A stretch of 64,000 bases of DNA from Tuwongella immobilis (GCF_901538355.1 NZ_LR593887.1:1464920-1528919); one strand, 5' to 3'; shown: positions 53,056-59,988, counted from the stretch's first letter. Notes: generated from the letters alone by a model not told the origin. Translations and numbers: made by a program.

Positions 53056-53113
53056 GCTTTCTGCGACGAGTCGGTCAGCGCGCCACCGCCGCTGCTGAGT
53101 TTGGTCGTTCGGC
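53017..53113 (+). repeat. attC site 13
   Basis: 97 bp. R'' GCCGAAC (53017-53023), R' GTTCGGC (53107-53113); inner arms GGCGCTGCAACAGACGGCGG and CCGCCGCTGCTGAG. Confidence 0.88.
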
Positions 53114-53129
53114 GACGGAGGCGCATGGA

Positions 53130-53507
53130 ATGGCGAAGGTCGTGTCTATCACTGCTGCACTGATCATCGCTGCGGTCGCTGGAACTGCCCTGACCGTCGG
53201 CGTGTACTCGGCGTACTGGGGGCCGCTGGAGTACGCGCTGGGGGCGTGGGCGCTGGCAGCAGCAGCGCACCTGGTATGGTGCGGGGTGTACCTGCTGCTG
53301 GACGAGTCGGTGTACGAGGACGCGGTCGAGTCGGGCTTCCTCGCGGTCAGCGGGTCCGTGGGCCTGTACGTCTTCCGGTTCTTCGGCCTACTGGCGATCT
53401 CGGTAGCGGTGTCAGCGTTGGTGGTCCATCTGGTGGTGCGGTGGGTTTCACCCGCCAAGCAGAAGCCCGCCGAACCAGGCGCTGCACCTGACCGGTGGGG
53501 CATGTAG
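53130..53507 (+). CDS. Cassette gene 12: small multi-pass membrane protein
   Basis: 125 residues from ATG 53130 (ATG 53125 is out of frame). Three to four hydrophobic helices: about 5-27 (VSITAALIIAAVAGTALTVG), 37-58 (GAWALAAAAHLVWCGVYLLL), 70-85 and 90-110 (FFGLLAISVAVSALVVHLVV). The attC-encoded tail AEPGAAPDRWGM would face the cytoplasm. No family recognised. Membrane proteins are common in cassette arrays; the role is unknown. Confidence 0.7.
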   Translation: MAKVVSITAALIIAAVAGTALTVGVYSAYWGPLEYALGAWALAAAAHLVWCGVYLLLDESVYEDAVESGFLAVSGSVGLYVFRFFGLLAISVAVSALVVHLVVRWVSPAKQKPAEPGAAPDRWGM

Positions 53508-53565
53508 ACGTTCCCAGTGTTCAAACTCCCCACGCCCCGCCGGCAGGTGAGCTTAGTCGTTCGGC
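53469..53565 (+). repeat. attC site 14
   Basis: 97 bp. R'' GCCGAAC (53469-53475), R' GTTCGGC (53559-53565). Confidence 0.87.
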
Positions 53566-53592
53566 GGCAGAGGGCCCGAGGCACGGAGGCGC

Positions 53593-53961
53593 ATGAGTCG
53601 GGACATCCACATCGGCTACCGGTTCACGGACGACGGCCCTGAGACGGCCATCGAGGTCCGTGCCCCCTACTTCCTGTTCGGCACGCCGGCTACCAGCAAG
53701 CAGTTCTGGAGCCTGCCGCGACTGCGTGAGGTTGGCATCACGCAGCTCACCGAACTCGGCGTGGCGGACCCGGTGTACTTCGTCGGCTGGGACATGATGG
53801 CCGAACTCCGCCGGGAGATCGGCCTGCTGCAAGAGCACCTTCCGGGGATCGACTTCGACCTGGACTGCAAGGCGTGGTTTCTGGCGCACTTGGTTTACTG
53901 CTACTCCCTGCTGGTGTTCACCGCGCCGCCGGACTCCACGCCGGTGCTCACCATCGGGTAG
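53593..53961 (+). CDS. Cassette gene 13: hypothetical protein
   Basis: 122 residues from ATG 53593. Begins with beta strands (DIHIGYRFTDDG, AIEVRAPYFLFG), contains a helical middle (DMMAELRREIGLLQEHLPG) and a C-terminal helix with several aromatics (KAWFLAHLVYCYSLLVF). No signal peptide or catalytic motif. The fold could be small alpha/beta; no family recognised. The stop is 8 bp before attC 15. Confidence 0.67.
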   Translation: MSRDIHIGYRFTDDGPETAIEVRAPYFLFGTPATSKQFWSLPRLREVGITQLTELGVADPVYFVGWDMMAELRREIGLLQEHLPGIDFDLDCKAWFLAHLVYCYSLLVFTAPPDSTPVLTIG

Positions 53962-53968
53962 CGCAGAC

Positions 53969-54060
53969 GCCGAACCAGCCGCTGCAGCAGACCGCGGCCA
54001 CATCGATTGTTTCCAGGGGGCAGCTCGCTGGGTCGCAGCTGCTGAGCTTGATCGTTCGGC
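53969..54060 (+). repeat. attC site 15
   Basis: 92 bp. R'' GCCGAAC (53969-53975), R' GTTCGGC (54054-54060); inner arms GCTGCAGCAG and CAGCTGCTGAGC. Confidence 0.87.
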
Positions 54061-54075
54061 GGAGGGTTTCAGACG

Positions 54076-54363
54076 GTGGCAGCACTGACCTACGAGCACG
54101 CTCTGGCCGCGGCCCACCAGCACCTGTGGTCCTGTCGTCCGCCGCCCGAGTGGGTGTGGCGGCTGCCGGTCGGTGAGCGGGTGGCCGGTGGCTGGTACTT
54201 CGCTTGCACGCTGGAACCGCTGCGTCTGATCGACGACGGGCTGGGGACGCGGTTCGGCGGGCAATCGGGGTTCGTGGTGCTAGACACCGGTGGCATCCGT
54301 CCGGCATACCGGGTCCAAGTCGCAGACGCCGAGCCAGGCGCTGCAGCAGACGGCGAGGCATAA
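54076..54363 (+). CDS. Cassette gene 14: small protein, possibly YrhB/Imm35-like
   Basis: 95 residues from GTG 54076. The order is an N-terminal helix (TYEHALAAAHQHLW), a strand with GGWYFACTLEPLRLIDDG, then FGGQSGFVVLDTGGIRPAY. This resembles the YrhB/Imm35 plan: helix, then a gWvf.y.s..yl segment, then a GN.P.lVd...G segment. Those proteins include immunity proteins of toxin systems. The resemblance is by eye and weak. The last residues (AEPGAAADGEA) come from attC 16. Confidence 0.6.
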   Translation: MAALTYEHALAAAHQHLWSCRPPPEWVWRLPVGERVAGGWYFACTLEPLRLIDDGLGTRFGGQSGFVVLDTGGIRPAYRVQVADAEPGAAADGEA

Positions 54364-54423
54364 TTAGTTTTTGGGACTTCAAGCTCGATGGTGCCCCGCC
54401 GCTGGTGAGCGGGGTCGTTCGGC
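54328..54423 (+). repeat. attC site 16
   Basis: 96 bp. R'' GCCGAGC (54328-54334), R' GTTCGGC (54417-54423); inner arms GGCGCTGCAGCAGACGGCG and CGCCGCTGGTGAGC. Confidence 0.86.
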
Positions 54424-54442
54424 GGCGTCGGAGAAGACACCG

Positions 54443-54703
54443 ATGGCGGACCTCGCGGGCCGGATCAAGGCGTTCCTCAATCGGCAGCCGCCGGCCGAGG
54501 TGAACTACGTGCCGGGGTCGCTGGTCGAGGGGCTGATGGCCACCTACGCCATCGCGGGCCGGCTGGACGCCGAAGGCAGGCTGCTCCTGGGCATCTGCGA
54601 GGCCGAGTTGGCGAAGTTGGTGGCGAGCAAGACCGGGCCGGCGGCCGACTACTTCGGGGAGTGCCTGGCCATCGTCAAGGCTATCCAAGAGGAGTCGCGG
54701 TAG
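54443..54703 (+). CDS. Cassette gene 15: small helical hypothetical protein
   Basis: 86 residues from ATG 54443. Predicted all-helical (ADLAGRIKAFLNRQ, GSLVEGLMATYAIAGRLD, ICEAELAKLVASK, YFGECLAIVKAIQEESR). No signal, membrane segment or known motif. The stop is immediately before R'' of attC 17. The size is that of many antitoxin or immunity proteins, but this is only a size argument. Confidence 0.65.
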   Translation: MADLAGRIKAFLNRQPPAEVNYVPGSLVEGLMATYAIAGRLDAEGRLLLGICEAELAKLVASKTGPAADYFGECLAIVKAIQEESR

Positions 54704-54704
54704 C

Positions 54705-54802
54705 GCCGAACCATGCGCTGCACCTGACCTGGCGGTACGACGCGTTTCTGGGAGTTTGAATGCACCTGATGCGGCTGGGCAGGTGAGCTGAGTTCGTTCG
54801 GC
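54705..54802 (+). repeat. attC site 17
   Basis: 98 bp. R'' GCCGAAC (54705-54711), R' GTTCGGC (54796-54802); inner arms GCGCTGCACCTG and GGCAGGTGAGC. Confidence 0.87.
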
Positions 54803-54819
54803 GGCGGAGGGCTTTGTCA

Positions 54820-55188
54820 GTGCGAGTCATCCTGCGGAATCCGCATGCCGATGACGGTCGGGACTTCCAATACTCGCTGACGGTAGGGCGCGAGTACGAG
54901 GTGCTGGGACTGTGCATCGATAGCTTTCGGCTCCTAAACGACAAGGACGAGCCGATCCTATATGACACCTGTTGCTTCGAGGTGTCGGACGCGGCTGAGC
55001 CCGAGTTCTGGGTATCACACGACAGCGAGGAGGGCGAGCGGTACGCCCACCCGGCGGAGTGGAGCCGTCCGGGCTACTTCGAGGACTGGCACGACGGCGT
55101 GCCGGCGGTCGTCGCGTGCTTCTGGCGGGACTTGGAGCGGCTTTACCCATGGACAGCCGCAGAACGCCGAACCAGGCGCTGCACCTGA
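54820..55188 (+). CDS. Cassette gene 16: hypothetical protein
   Basis: 122 residues from GTG 54820 (TTG 54814 also possible). The first half has the look of a small beta barrel: VRVILRNPHADDG, SLTVGREYEVLGLCI, FRLLNDKDEPILYDTCCFEV. Then come acidic and aromatic segments (PEFWVSHDSEEGERYAHPAEW) and a helix (VVACFWRDLERLY). Similar small proteins occur in polymorphic-toxin loci by my recollection; unproven. The end reads into attC 18 in another frame, giving the tail RRTRRCT. Confidence 0.68.
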   Translation: MRVILRNPHADDGRDFQYSLTVGREYEVLGLCIDSFRLLNDKDEPILYDTCCFEVSDAAEPEFWVSHDSEEGERYAHPAEWSRPGYFEDWHDGVPAVVACFWRDLERLYPWTAAERRTRRCT

Positions 55189-55261
55189 CACTGCCATGTA
55201 TTCTGGACGGCACCGCTTCCTGGGAGGGGGCGGTGCGGGGGAGCTTGATCATTCGTTCGGC
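55166..55261 (+). repeat. attC site 18
   Basis: 96 bp. R'' GCCGAAC (55166-55172), R' GTTCGGC (55255-55261). Apex sub-type shared with sites 6 and 12. Confidence 0.86.
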
Positions 55262-55288
55262 GGCGGAGGAGGGGGCGCGACGCTCAAT

Positions 55289-55633
55289 GTGTCGGCTGTT
55301 TACCCGTTCGAGGCGTGTGCTGCCTTTGCCGCTGAATGGCTCGCCCGGGTCGCGGCCGGCGACTTCCGTGGTGCGGAACAACTGATCAACGCGAACGACG
55401 CGGGTTGTTACCCGGCGGATTGCTTCCCAACTCCGGACGAGTTCCCGTACATCGCGCCGGATCGCGCGGTGAGCTGGCGGTTGGACATCATGGGTGTCAG
55501 CGAGCGAGGCCTGAACTTGGAGTTCGAGGTGCCGTCTGGGGATCGGGGCGTCCGGGCGATGGTTGCTCGATTCCGCCTCCAGCGGGTCGGCGAGGCATTG
55601 CAAGTGCGGTTCGGCGGGGTGGCCCCGGCATAA
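55289..55633 (+). CDS. Cassette gene 17: hypothetical protein
   Basis: 114 residues from GTG 55289. An N-terminal helix (FEACAAFAAEWLARVAAGDF) followed by GAEQLINANDAG and strands (AVSWRLDIMGVSERGLNLEFEV, AMVARFRLQRVGEALQVRFGG) resembles an NTF2-like or cystatin-like small fold. No signal peptide. It is the last gene of the left half; 34 bp after its stop lies a truncated attC and the junction with the inverted half. Confidence 0.66.
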   Translation: MSAVYPFEACAAFAAEWLARVAAGDFRGAEQLINANDAGCYPADCFPTPDEFPYIAPDRAVSWRLDIMGVSERGLNLEFEVPSGDRGVRAMVARFRLQRVGEALQVRFGGVAPA

Positions 55634-55666
55634 CGGACCTCACCCTGCGGTAGGTCGTCAAGGCAT

Positions 55667-55693
55667 GCCGAGCCAGGCACTGGGGATACCCAT
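55667..55693. repeat. Truncated attC at the junction of the two array halves
   Basis: R'' GCCGAGC (55667-55673) and CAGGCACTGGGGATACCC, then the sequence runs directly into the stop of a minus-strand gene (55694). The L'/R' half is missing. This is the meeting point of plus- and minus-oriented cassettes. Confidence 0.7.
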
Positions 55694-56380
55694 TCAAATG
55701 ACCGACGCCCGTTGCAGGGACGACAGGTGATGGCTGCCGTCCTGGGCGAACAACTCACCAAGACGCTGCGCTCCCTCAGGACCTGCCGACGCGGCGAACT
55801 CGTACTCGGATCGGGTGAGCAGTTTGGCCGTGAGCAGGACCGCTTCCCCAGTCGGCAGCCGGATCGTCGGGTCAAGTCTGGGGACCGACTGACCCAGGAG
55901 TAGGCCGCAGTATCCCTTGGCGTCGGCGAACGGCCGCCAGAAGTCCGATGCCGCCATCCGCACTCCGAACAGGAACAGCCCGAACTTCGCGTGCCGGAGT
56001 TGGAACCGACCGTCTGCTGCGGCCTGGTCGGACACCGCTTGGGCGAGGTCCAGCAGCCACGATGGTCGGAGGTCCGTCGGGAGCGGCTCAGTGGAAGCCA
56101 CGGCCATCTCCACCCCGAATCCGACGTTCGGGCCGTCCTCATCGGAGAACGGGTCGGACAGCCCGCTGCTGGCGATGGTAGTTCGCTCGCCGACGCGGAT
56201 TCGCTGCCAAGCCGGGCGTGTCGGCCACGCCGGGCCGCCCATGAAGGCCGGGGTGACGAGCGGTGCCCATACGTCAGCGTCCGGCACACCGAGCGTCCGA
56301 AAGTACGCCATCCTCGCTTCGCCAGTCGCGTCGAGGAGGCGCTCGTACTCGTCGGACATCCCCCACGACTCCTCAGCCAT
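55694..56380 (-). CDS. Cassette gene 18: possible SUFU-domain protein
   Basis: 228 residues from ATG 56380 behind GGCGGAGG. The segment RTTIASSGLSDPFSDEDGPNVGFGVEMAV, then LRPSWLLDLAQAVSDQ, LLLGQSVPRLDP and GEAVLLTAKLLTRSEYEFA-type blocks resemble bacterial suppressor-of-fused (SUFU) proteins. In those, a surface-strand block is followed by LG..lp.......p.g..v..l....l...E. SUFU proteins act as immunity proteins in some toxin systems. The match is by eye and needs a profile search. No attC follows its 3' end, only the junction. Confidence 0.62.
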   Translation of the reverse strand: MAEESWGMSDEYERLLDATGEARMAYFRTLGVPDADVWAPLVTPAFMGGPAWPTRPAWQRIRVGERTTIASSGLSDPFSDEDGPNVGFGVEMAVASTEPLPTDLRPSWLLDLAQAVSDQAAADGRFQLRHAKFGLFLFGVRMAASDFWRPFADAKGYCGLLLGQSVPRLDPTIRLPTGEAVLLTAKLLTRSEYEFAASAGPEGAQRLGELFAQDGSHHLSSLQRASVI

Positions 56381-56402
56381 CGTCGCACCTCCGCCGCCGA
56401 AA

Positions 56403-56630
56403 GAATCCATTCAAGTCGTCGGTGCATTTTCCGAGAGATTCACCCCTTCAGAATGCCTACGACGTCTCCCGATTGGATTATTGGCATCGACTTCGGCCAT
56501 TACAAGAGCGTCGCCTGGATTTACCACCGGCTGTCTCGCGAATCCCCCACCGGACATCGCGTGCGGACGATTCCCGGAACAATCCGCTCGGAAAGCCAAC
56601 TCGCTTTGATTTGAGCAACCAGCGGCTTTA
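56403..56630. repeat. B repeat, copy 1 (IS110-like transposase fragment)
   Basis: 228 bp lying exactly between the R' ends of two cassette boundaries. On the plus strand a 53-codon frame (56453-56614) reads DWIIGIDFGHYKSVAWIYH, like the DEDD N-terminus of IS110-family transposases, then stops. Also at 58180-58320 (deleted) and 59183-59410. IS110/IS1111 elements are known to target attC sites, but this fragment lacks the rest of the element. Confidence 0.6.
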
Positions 56631-56727
56631 TCGTCGTCACCGCTCATCCACTGCGACATGCGGAAGTGAGCGATGAACTTCCAGAAATGGATCATGCTTC
56701 GCCGTTTGCTGCAGCGATTGGTTCCGT
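56631..56727 (-). repeat. attC site 19 (minus strand)
   Basis: 97 bp. L'' GCTGCAGC and the conserved apex (GCATGATCCATTTCTGGAAG on the minus strand) are intact. R'' is GTTCCGT read on plus, and R' (TCGTCGT region) is decayed. Confidence 0.72.
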
Positions 56728-56736
56728 CCGGCCTTC

Positions 56737-57459
56737 TCACCACGATACCTGGCCTTGGCCGTCGCAAGTGGCACAATCCTCCCTGAAAGTGAGTACGTCT
56801 TCGACACCACTCCCGCCGCAATCGGGGCACGCGAACAACTCTCCCGCGAATGCGGCCAGATGTGGGTCGTATCGCCCCCTATTTTCATCCCACTCCTGCA
56901 AGTCGCAGATGCAGAGCAAATCCCGGCCGCAGTACACCTTCTGCAATCCAGACTCATCGTCGTATACCCACTCCTCGAACGGAGCAATGTCCTCAGGAGA
57001 CTCCAGCAACACGCCCCAGAACGCCGCCGCAACTCGCTGCTTGGCCGAGGTGTCGAACCCAGTCTTGGGGAAGATCAACCCTGGGCCGCGATACCCATCT
57101 GCGCAGATAAACGGGAGCGCGGTCAAGGTGGCTGTCGACCTCGAGTGTACGACAGCCAGGAAGGGGAACTCCAACAGGTCATGACGGCCTTGATTCCCAC
57201 CGGTCGCCGGACGGAGATGGAATGCAGATGGGATTCGTGCTCGGAGCCAATAATGCAGGACGGTCTCGTCGTGCAAGTCATAGCAGTTGAAGAGGCTTCG
57301 CAACCGAGGCAAGTCCGGCCCGAACGACCCCGCGCAGTATTCCGTTGTTCCCTCAACATCGGCACAGAAGTCAAACCGGGCCGGAACTAGCAAAACGTCC
57401 CCGATCCCGATTGGTAGCCCGACGATGTCATTCAGGATGATCCCTGGAACGATAGACAC
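56737..57459 (-). CDS. Cassette gene 19: zinc-finger hypothetical protein
   Basis: 240 residues from GTG 57459; TTG 57465 in the same frame adds two residues. The C-terminal 30 residues hold two CxxC pairs in CPDCGGSGVEDVL and CATCDGQGQ, like the DnaJ-type zinc centre or a rubredoxin-like knuckle. The rest is alpha/beta (IVPGIILNDIVGLPIGIGDVLLV, CYDLHDETVLHYWLRA, VVHSRSTATLTALPFIC). No signal peptide, no family recognised. The cassette head (TTCGGCCCTTTTCG) lacks the usual GGCGGAGG. Confidence 0.65.
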   Translation of the reverse strand: MSIVPGIILNDIVGLPIGIGDVLLVPARFDFCADVEGTTEYCAGSFGPDLPRLRSLFNCYDLHDETVLHYWLRARIPSAFHLRPATGGNQGRHDLLEFPFLAVVHSRSTATLTALPFICADGYRGPGLIFPKTGFDTSAKQRVAAAFWGVLLESPEDIAPFEEWVYDDESGLQKVYCGRDLLCICDLQEWDENRGRYDPHLAAFAGELFACPDCGGSGVEDVLTFREDCATCDGQGQVSW

Positions 57460-57485
57460 ATTCAAGGTCTCGAAAAGGGCCGAAG

Positions 57486-57641
57486 TCTTGATTCAATCGC
57501 GTCGTAAGGAAACGCTCCTTGTGCCCCGCGATCAGTCACGGTCATGTTGTCATTTTTGCTTCCTGCGTCACTTCAATCCCAATCGGTCGTACCAATTTAT
57601 TTCTTGGAATTTGTCGCCAGCGAACGATTGTGCCCGGGGCA
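57486..57641 (-). repeat. E1 repeat, copy 2
   Basis: 156 bp, inverted relative to copy 1, bounded by the crossover of cassette 19 on one side and R' GTTCGAT of attC 20 on the other. No gene. Confidence 0.78.
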
Positions 57642-57734
57642 ATCGAACGTGGGAAGTGACGCTTGCTCCCAAAGAGTTTCCCCGAGGTCAAGCGGGTTCA
57701 CGCTCAGCTGGACTGCTGCAGCGCCGGGGTCGGC
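57642..57734 (-). repeat. attC site 20 (minus strand)
   Basis: 93 bp on the minus strand: R'' GCCGACC, L'' GGCGCTGCAGCAG, R' GTTCGAT (57642-57648 on plus as ATCGAAC). The L' arm is lost, so it probably no longer folds. Confidence 0.68.
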
Positions 57735-57739
57735 GTGCA

Positions 57740-58156
57740 TTATTCGCCGCCGGTCGCAGCCACCAATGCCTCGACGTCTGCGGCGGGCAGTTGTCGGACC
57801 AGCTGTTGTGGGTGTGCGGACAGGTCATCGTTGAGCACACACAGACCATTTGGGAGAAGGTTGAGGCTGAACCCGTCCCCGCGGACCATCCGCCCCGGAA
57901 CGTAGGTGACGAGCGATCGCTGCCACCCGTCCGGATGGGCCGCCAGCCAATCGGCGATGGCCCGTTCCTCGGCAGACCCCGGCGCGAATGTGGACTCCCG
58001 CACTGGATGCCCGTCTTGATAGACCTGGACGCGGTACGGCCCCCGAAGTTGCGCGATCTCGACGGCACGCGAAGCCGTGGCGAGACAACCGATGCCCAGA
58101 CCCGCCGCGATCAGCAGGGCAGTCAGAATTCCCACGATGTACCACCGTCGCCGCAT
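57740..58156 (-). CDS. Cassette gene 20: small membrane-anchored protein
   Basis: 138 residues from ATG 58156. An N-terminal helix (RRWYIVGILTALLIAAGLGIGCL) looks like a signal anchor; the Cys after it is not in a lipobox context. The remaining 110 residues form a soluble domain outside the cytoplasm (GPYRVQVYQDGHPVRESTF, ERAIADWLAAHPDGWQ, FSLNLLPNGLCVLND) that ends with an acidic helix. No family recognised. The stop is 5 bp before attC 20. Confidence 0.68.
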   Translation of the reverse strand: MRRRWYIVGILTALLIAAGLGIGCLATASRAVEIAQLRGPYRVQVYQDGHPVRESTFAPGSAEERAIADWLAAHPDGWQRSLVTYVPGRMVRGDGFSLNLLPNGLCVLNDDLSAHPQQLVRQLPAADVEALVAATGGE

Positions 58157-58179
58157 CGCAAAGCCCTCCAGAGCCGAAA

Positions 58180-58320
58180 GAATCCATTTAAGTCGTCGGT
58201 ACATCTTCCGAGAGATTCACCCCTTCAGAATGCCTGCACCGGACATCGCGTGCGGACGATTCCCGGAACAATCTGCTCGGAAAGCCAGCTCGCTTTGATT
58301 TGTGCAATTGACGGCTCCAC
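58180..58320. repeat. B repeat, copy 2 (internal deletion)
   Basis: 141 bp matching the ends of copy 1. The middle, including the putative transposase start, is missing, joining TTCAGAATGCC directly to TGCACCGGACATCGCG. Confidence 0.72.
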
Positions 58321-58416
58321 CGTCGTCACCGCTCATCCACTGCGACATGCGGAAGTGAGCGATGAACTTTCAGAAATGGATCATGCTCCGCTGTCTGATG
58401 CAGTGCCGGGTTCGGC
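58321..58416 (-). repeat. attC site 21 (minus strand)
   Basis: 96 bp. R'' intact (GTTCGGC on plus, 58410-58416), L'' GGCACTGCATCAGACAGCGG on minus, R' decayed (CGTCGTC region). The preceding minus-strand gene ends inside it. Confidence 0.74.
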
Positions 58417-58671
58417 ATGCCTTGGCTTAGCCGCGCAGGTCGGACAGAGCACAAGCCATTTCGTCGAATCGTTCGGGACGGATACTGTCTCGGCGTGCCA
58501 CCCGGCCCGCCGGGCGAACTCCCCGAACCGGTGGTACCAGTCGTCGCCCGGGCCGTAGGACTCGCCAGATTGAGCGTCTCCGAGCAGGTATTCCCTGCAC
58601 CGGTCGCACATGAACAGGGTGAACACGAGGGCGACGCAGTAGTAAGGATCGTCAAGGTGCGGACTTGCCAT
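58381..58671 (-). CDS. Cassette gene 21: small zinc-ribbon-like protein
   Basis: 96 residues from ATG 58671. Two CxxC pairs, MCDRCREYLLGD (about 19-30) and LCPTCAAKP (about 78-86), would suit a zinc ribbon. Between them lies a helical segment (DWYHRFGEFARRAGWHAETV). The tail AEPGTASDSGA is encoded by attC 21. Of the long frame upstream only this part has protein character; the rest is the previous attC and cassette read in a wrong frame. Confidence 0.66.
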   Translation of the reverse strand: MASPHLDDPYYCVALVFTLFMCDRCREYLLGDAQSGESYGPGDDWYHRFGEFARRAGWHAETVSVPNDSTKWLVLCPTCAAKPRHAEPGTASDSGA

Positions 58672-58685
58672 CCGAGCCCCTTTCC

Positions 58686-58784
58686 TGCAAAGGACCACGC
58701 CCAAATGCCCGGCGGGGCACCAATGAGCTTTGAACTCCGAGAAACGAATCATGCTCCGCTGTCTGCTGCAGCACCGGGATCGGT
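58686..58784 (-). repeat. attC site 22 (minus strand)
   Basis: About 99 bp on minus: R'' ACCGATC, L'' GGTGCTGCAGCAGACAGCGG, apex as in other sites, R' degenerate (CTTTGCA). The preceding gene ends inside it. Confidence 0.7.
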
Positions 58785-59165
58785 ATCTGGTGCGACTCCG
58801 CCGGCGGCTACCTGCTCTGGCTGCCGGCGCGGACGGAGCATCGCAACGACCAGTGAGCATGCAACGCCGGCACTCACTGCCACCCATACGAATCCGACAT
58901 TGCGAAACCCTGCAGCGGCTGAAACGACATCGGGATCGGTGGAGGCAGAATCGTCGAAGGGCTGGAAGCAAAGCCAAGGTTTCCAGAAGAGTGTCCCGCA
59001 TACCCATAACAATGCCGCTCCCTCGGCGATTGTTCTCGATCGGCACACCAAGGCGACGCCCGCGACGAAACCGACCACTGCGAAGGTCAGAAAGATTTGG
59101 ACCATCGCCATCGCCCAAGCGGCCTCGGCAAGCCCCGCCGCCGCGAATAGTCCCAGCATACTCAT
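58749..59165 (-). CDS. Cassette gene 22: four-helix membrane protein
   Basis: 138 residues from ATG 59165. Four hydrophobic helices: about 2-20 (LGLFAAAGLAEAAWAMAM), 24-42 (IFLTFAVVGFVAGVALV), 50-62 (AALLWVCGTLFW) and 92-110 (VGFVWVAVSAGVACSLVVAM). A short acidic loop (FDDSASTDPD) sits between the third and fourth. The tail (DTDPGAAADSGA) is attC-encoded. No family recognised. The upstream crossover R' reads GTTCGAC on the minus strand. Confidence 0.68.
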   Translation of the reverse strand: MSMLGLFAAAGLAEAAWAMAMVQIFLTFAVVGFVAGVALVCRSRTIAEGAALLWVCGTLFWKPWLCFQPFDDSASTDPDVVSAAAGFRNVGFVWVAVSAGVACSLVVAMLRPRRQPEQVAAGGVAPDTDPGAAADSGA

Positions 59166-59182
59166 CCCTCTGATGGTCGAAC

Positions 59183-59410
59183 GAATCCATTCAAGTCGTC
59201 GGTGCATCTTCCGAGAGCTTCACCCGTTCAGAAGGCCTGCGACGTCTCCCGATTGGATTATTGGCATGGATTTGCTACGGTTCAAGAGCGTTGTTTGTAT
59301 TTATCATCGTCGTACCCGTGAATCAATCACCGGACATCGGGTGCGGACGATTCCCGGAACAATCCGCTCGGAAAGCCAATGCGCTTTGATTTGAGCAATT
59401 GACGGCTCCA
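59183..59410. repeat. B repeat, copy 3
   Basis: 228 bp, same length and boundaries as copy 1, but the ATG of the IS110-like frame is changed (AGG) and the frame reads DWIIGMDLLRFKSVVCIYH, so it is a decayed fragment. Confidence 0.72.
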
Positions 59411-59506
59411 TCGACGAAGAAGCTCACCTCCAGCGAGTTGCGGAAGTGAGCGATGAACTTCCAGAAATGGATCATGCTTCGCCATTTGCTGCAGCGATTG
59501 GTTGGC
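59411..59506 (-). repeat. attC site 23 (minus strand)
   Basis: 96 bp. R'' GCCAACC on minus, L'' GCTGCAGCAAATGGCG, apex conserved, L' CGCTGGAGGTGAGC, R' degenerate (GTCGATG). Confidence 0.72.
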
Positions 59507-59515
59507 GTGACTTGG

Positions 59516-59881
59516 TTACCAGAACTGCCACCATGGGTGCGGCGGGCGGACCAATTCGTCGAGTGCCGCCCCGAGTGACGAGACGAGTACGACGGCCTGG
59601 GACACCCGCCCCCGCATCCGCTGCCACGGTCTCACGAACCACTTACCGCCTATCTCCCACACATATGCGGCCAACTCGCCGCGGCGGAACCGGTAGATCG
59701 GGTGCGGGCCTGGCAACTCGCGGGCCGCATGGTCGTCCTCGAATAGCCCGTTGCCGATCCGCTCGAACCAGCTGCGGGCCGGGTGGTCGTCGTGGACAGA
59801 CAGAGCTTGCATCATGCCCCGCCACGGTTGCGGCAACTGGTCGATGGTCAGGAACGGCCCCCGGTCTTCGCTGTCCGACAC
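59516..59881 (-). CDS. Cassette gene 23: hypothetical protein
   Basis: 121 residues from GTG 59881, 17 bp after R' and behind GGCGGCGGGAGG. Helical start (FLTIDQLPQPWRGMMQAL), acidic centre (GLFEDDHAARELP), strands (IYRFRRGELAAYVWEIGGKWFVRPW), a helix (SQAVVLVSSLGAALDEL) and an aromatic C-terminus (HPWWQFW). Two tryptophan-rich patches suggest protein or sugar binding. No family recognised. Confidence 0.66.
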   Translation of the reverse strand: MSDSEDRGPFLTIDQLPQPWRGMMQALSVHDDHPARSWFERIGNGLFEDDHAARELPGPHPIYRFRRGELAAYVWEIGGKWFVRPWQRMRGRVSQAVVLVSSLGAALDELVRPPHPWWQFW

Positions 59882-59897
59882 CGCAAGCCCTCCCGCC

Positions 59898-59988
59898 GCC
59901 GATTGACTCCGCTCACCTGTCGGTAGGTGCGGGGAGCGATGAACTCCAGAAACTAAATCACGACCTGCCGTCGGCTGCAGTGTCGGGG
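59898..59988 (-). repeat. attC site 24 (minus strand)
   Basis: 91 bp. R' AATCGGC (59898-59904 on plus as GCCGATT), L' GACAGGTGAGC, L'' ACTGCAGCCGACGGCAGG, R'' CCCCGAC, all on minus; both core boxes are diverged. Confidence 0.7.

Noticed and set aside
56453-56614. 53-codon plus-strand frame as a functional small gene
   Set aside because: It resembles only the start of IS110-type transposases, and the second full copy has lost its ATG; treated as a fragment within repeat B. An Hsp70/actin-like start was considered but the match is no better.
58381-59190. 269-codon minus frame as one protein
   Set aside because: Its N-terminal two thirds is Arg/Cys-rich out-of-frame reading of another cassette gene and attC 22; only the last 96 codons (from 58671) look like a gene.
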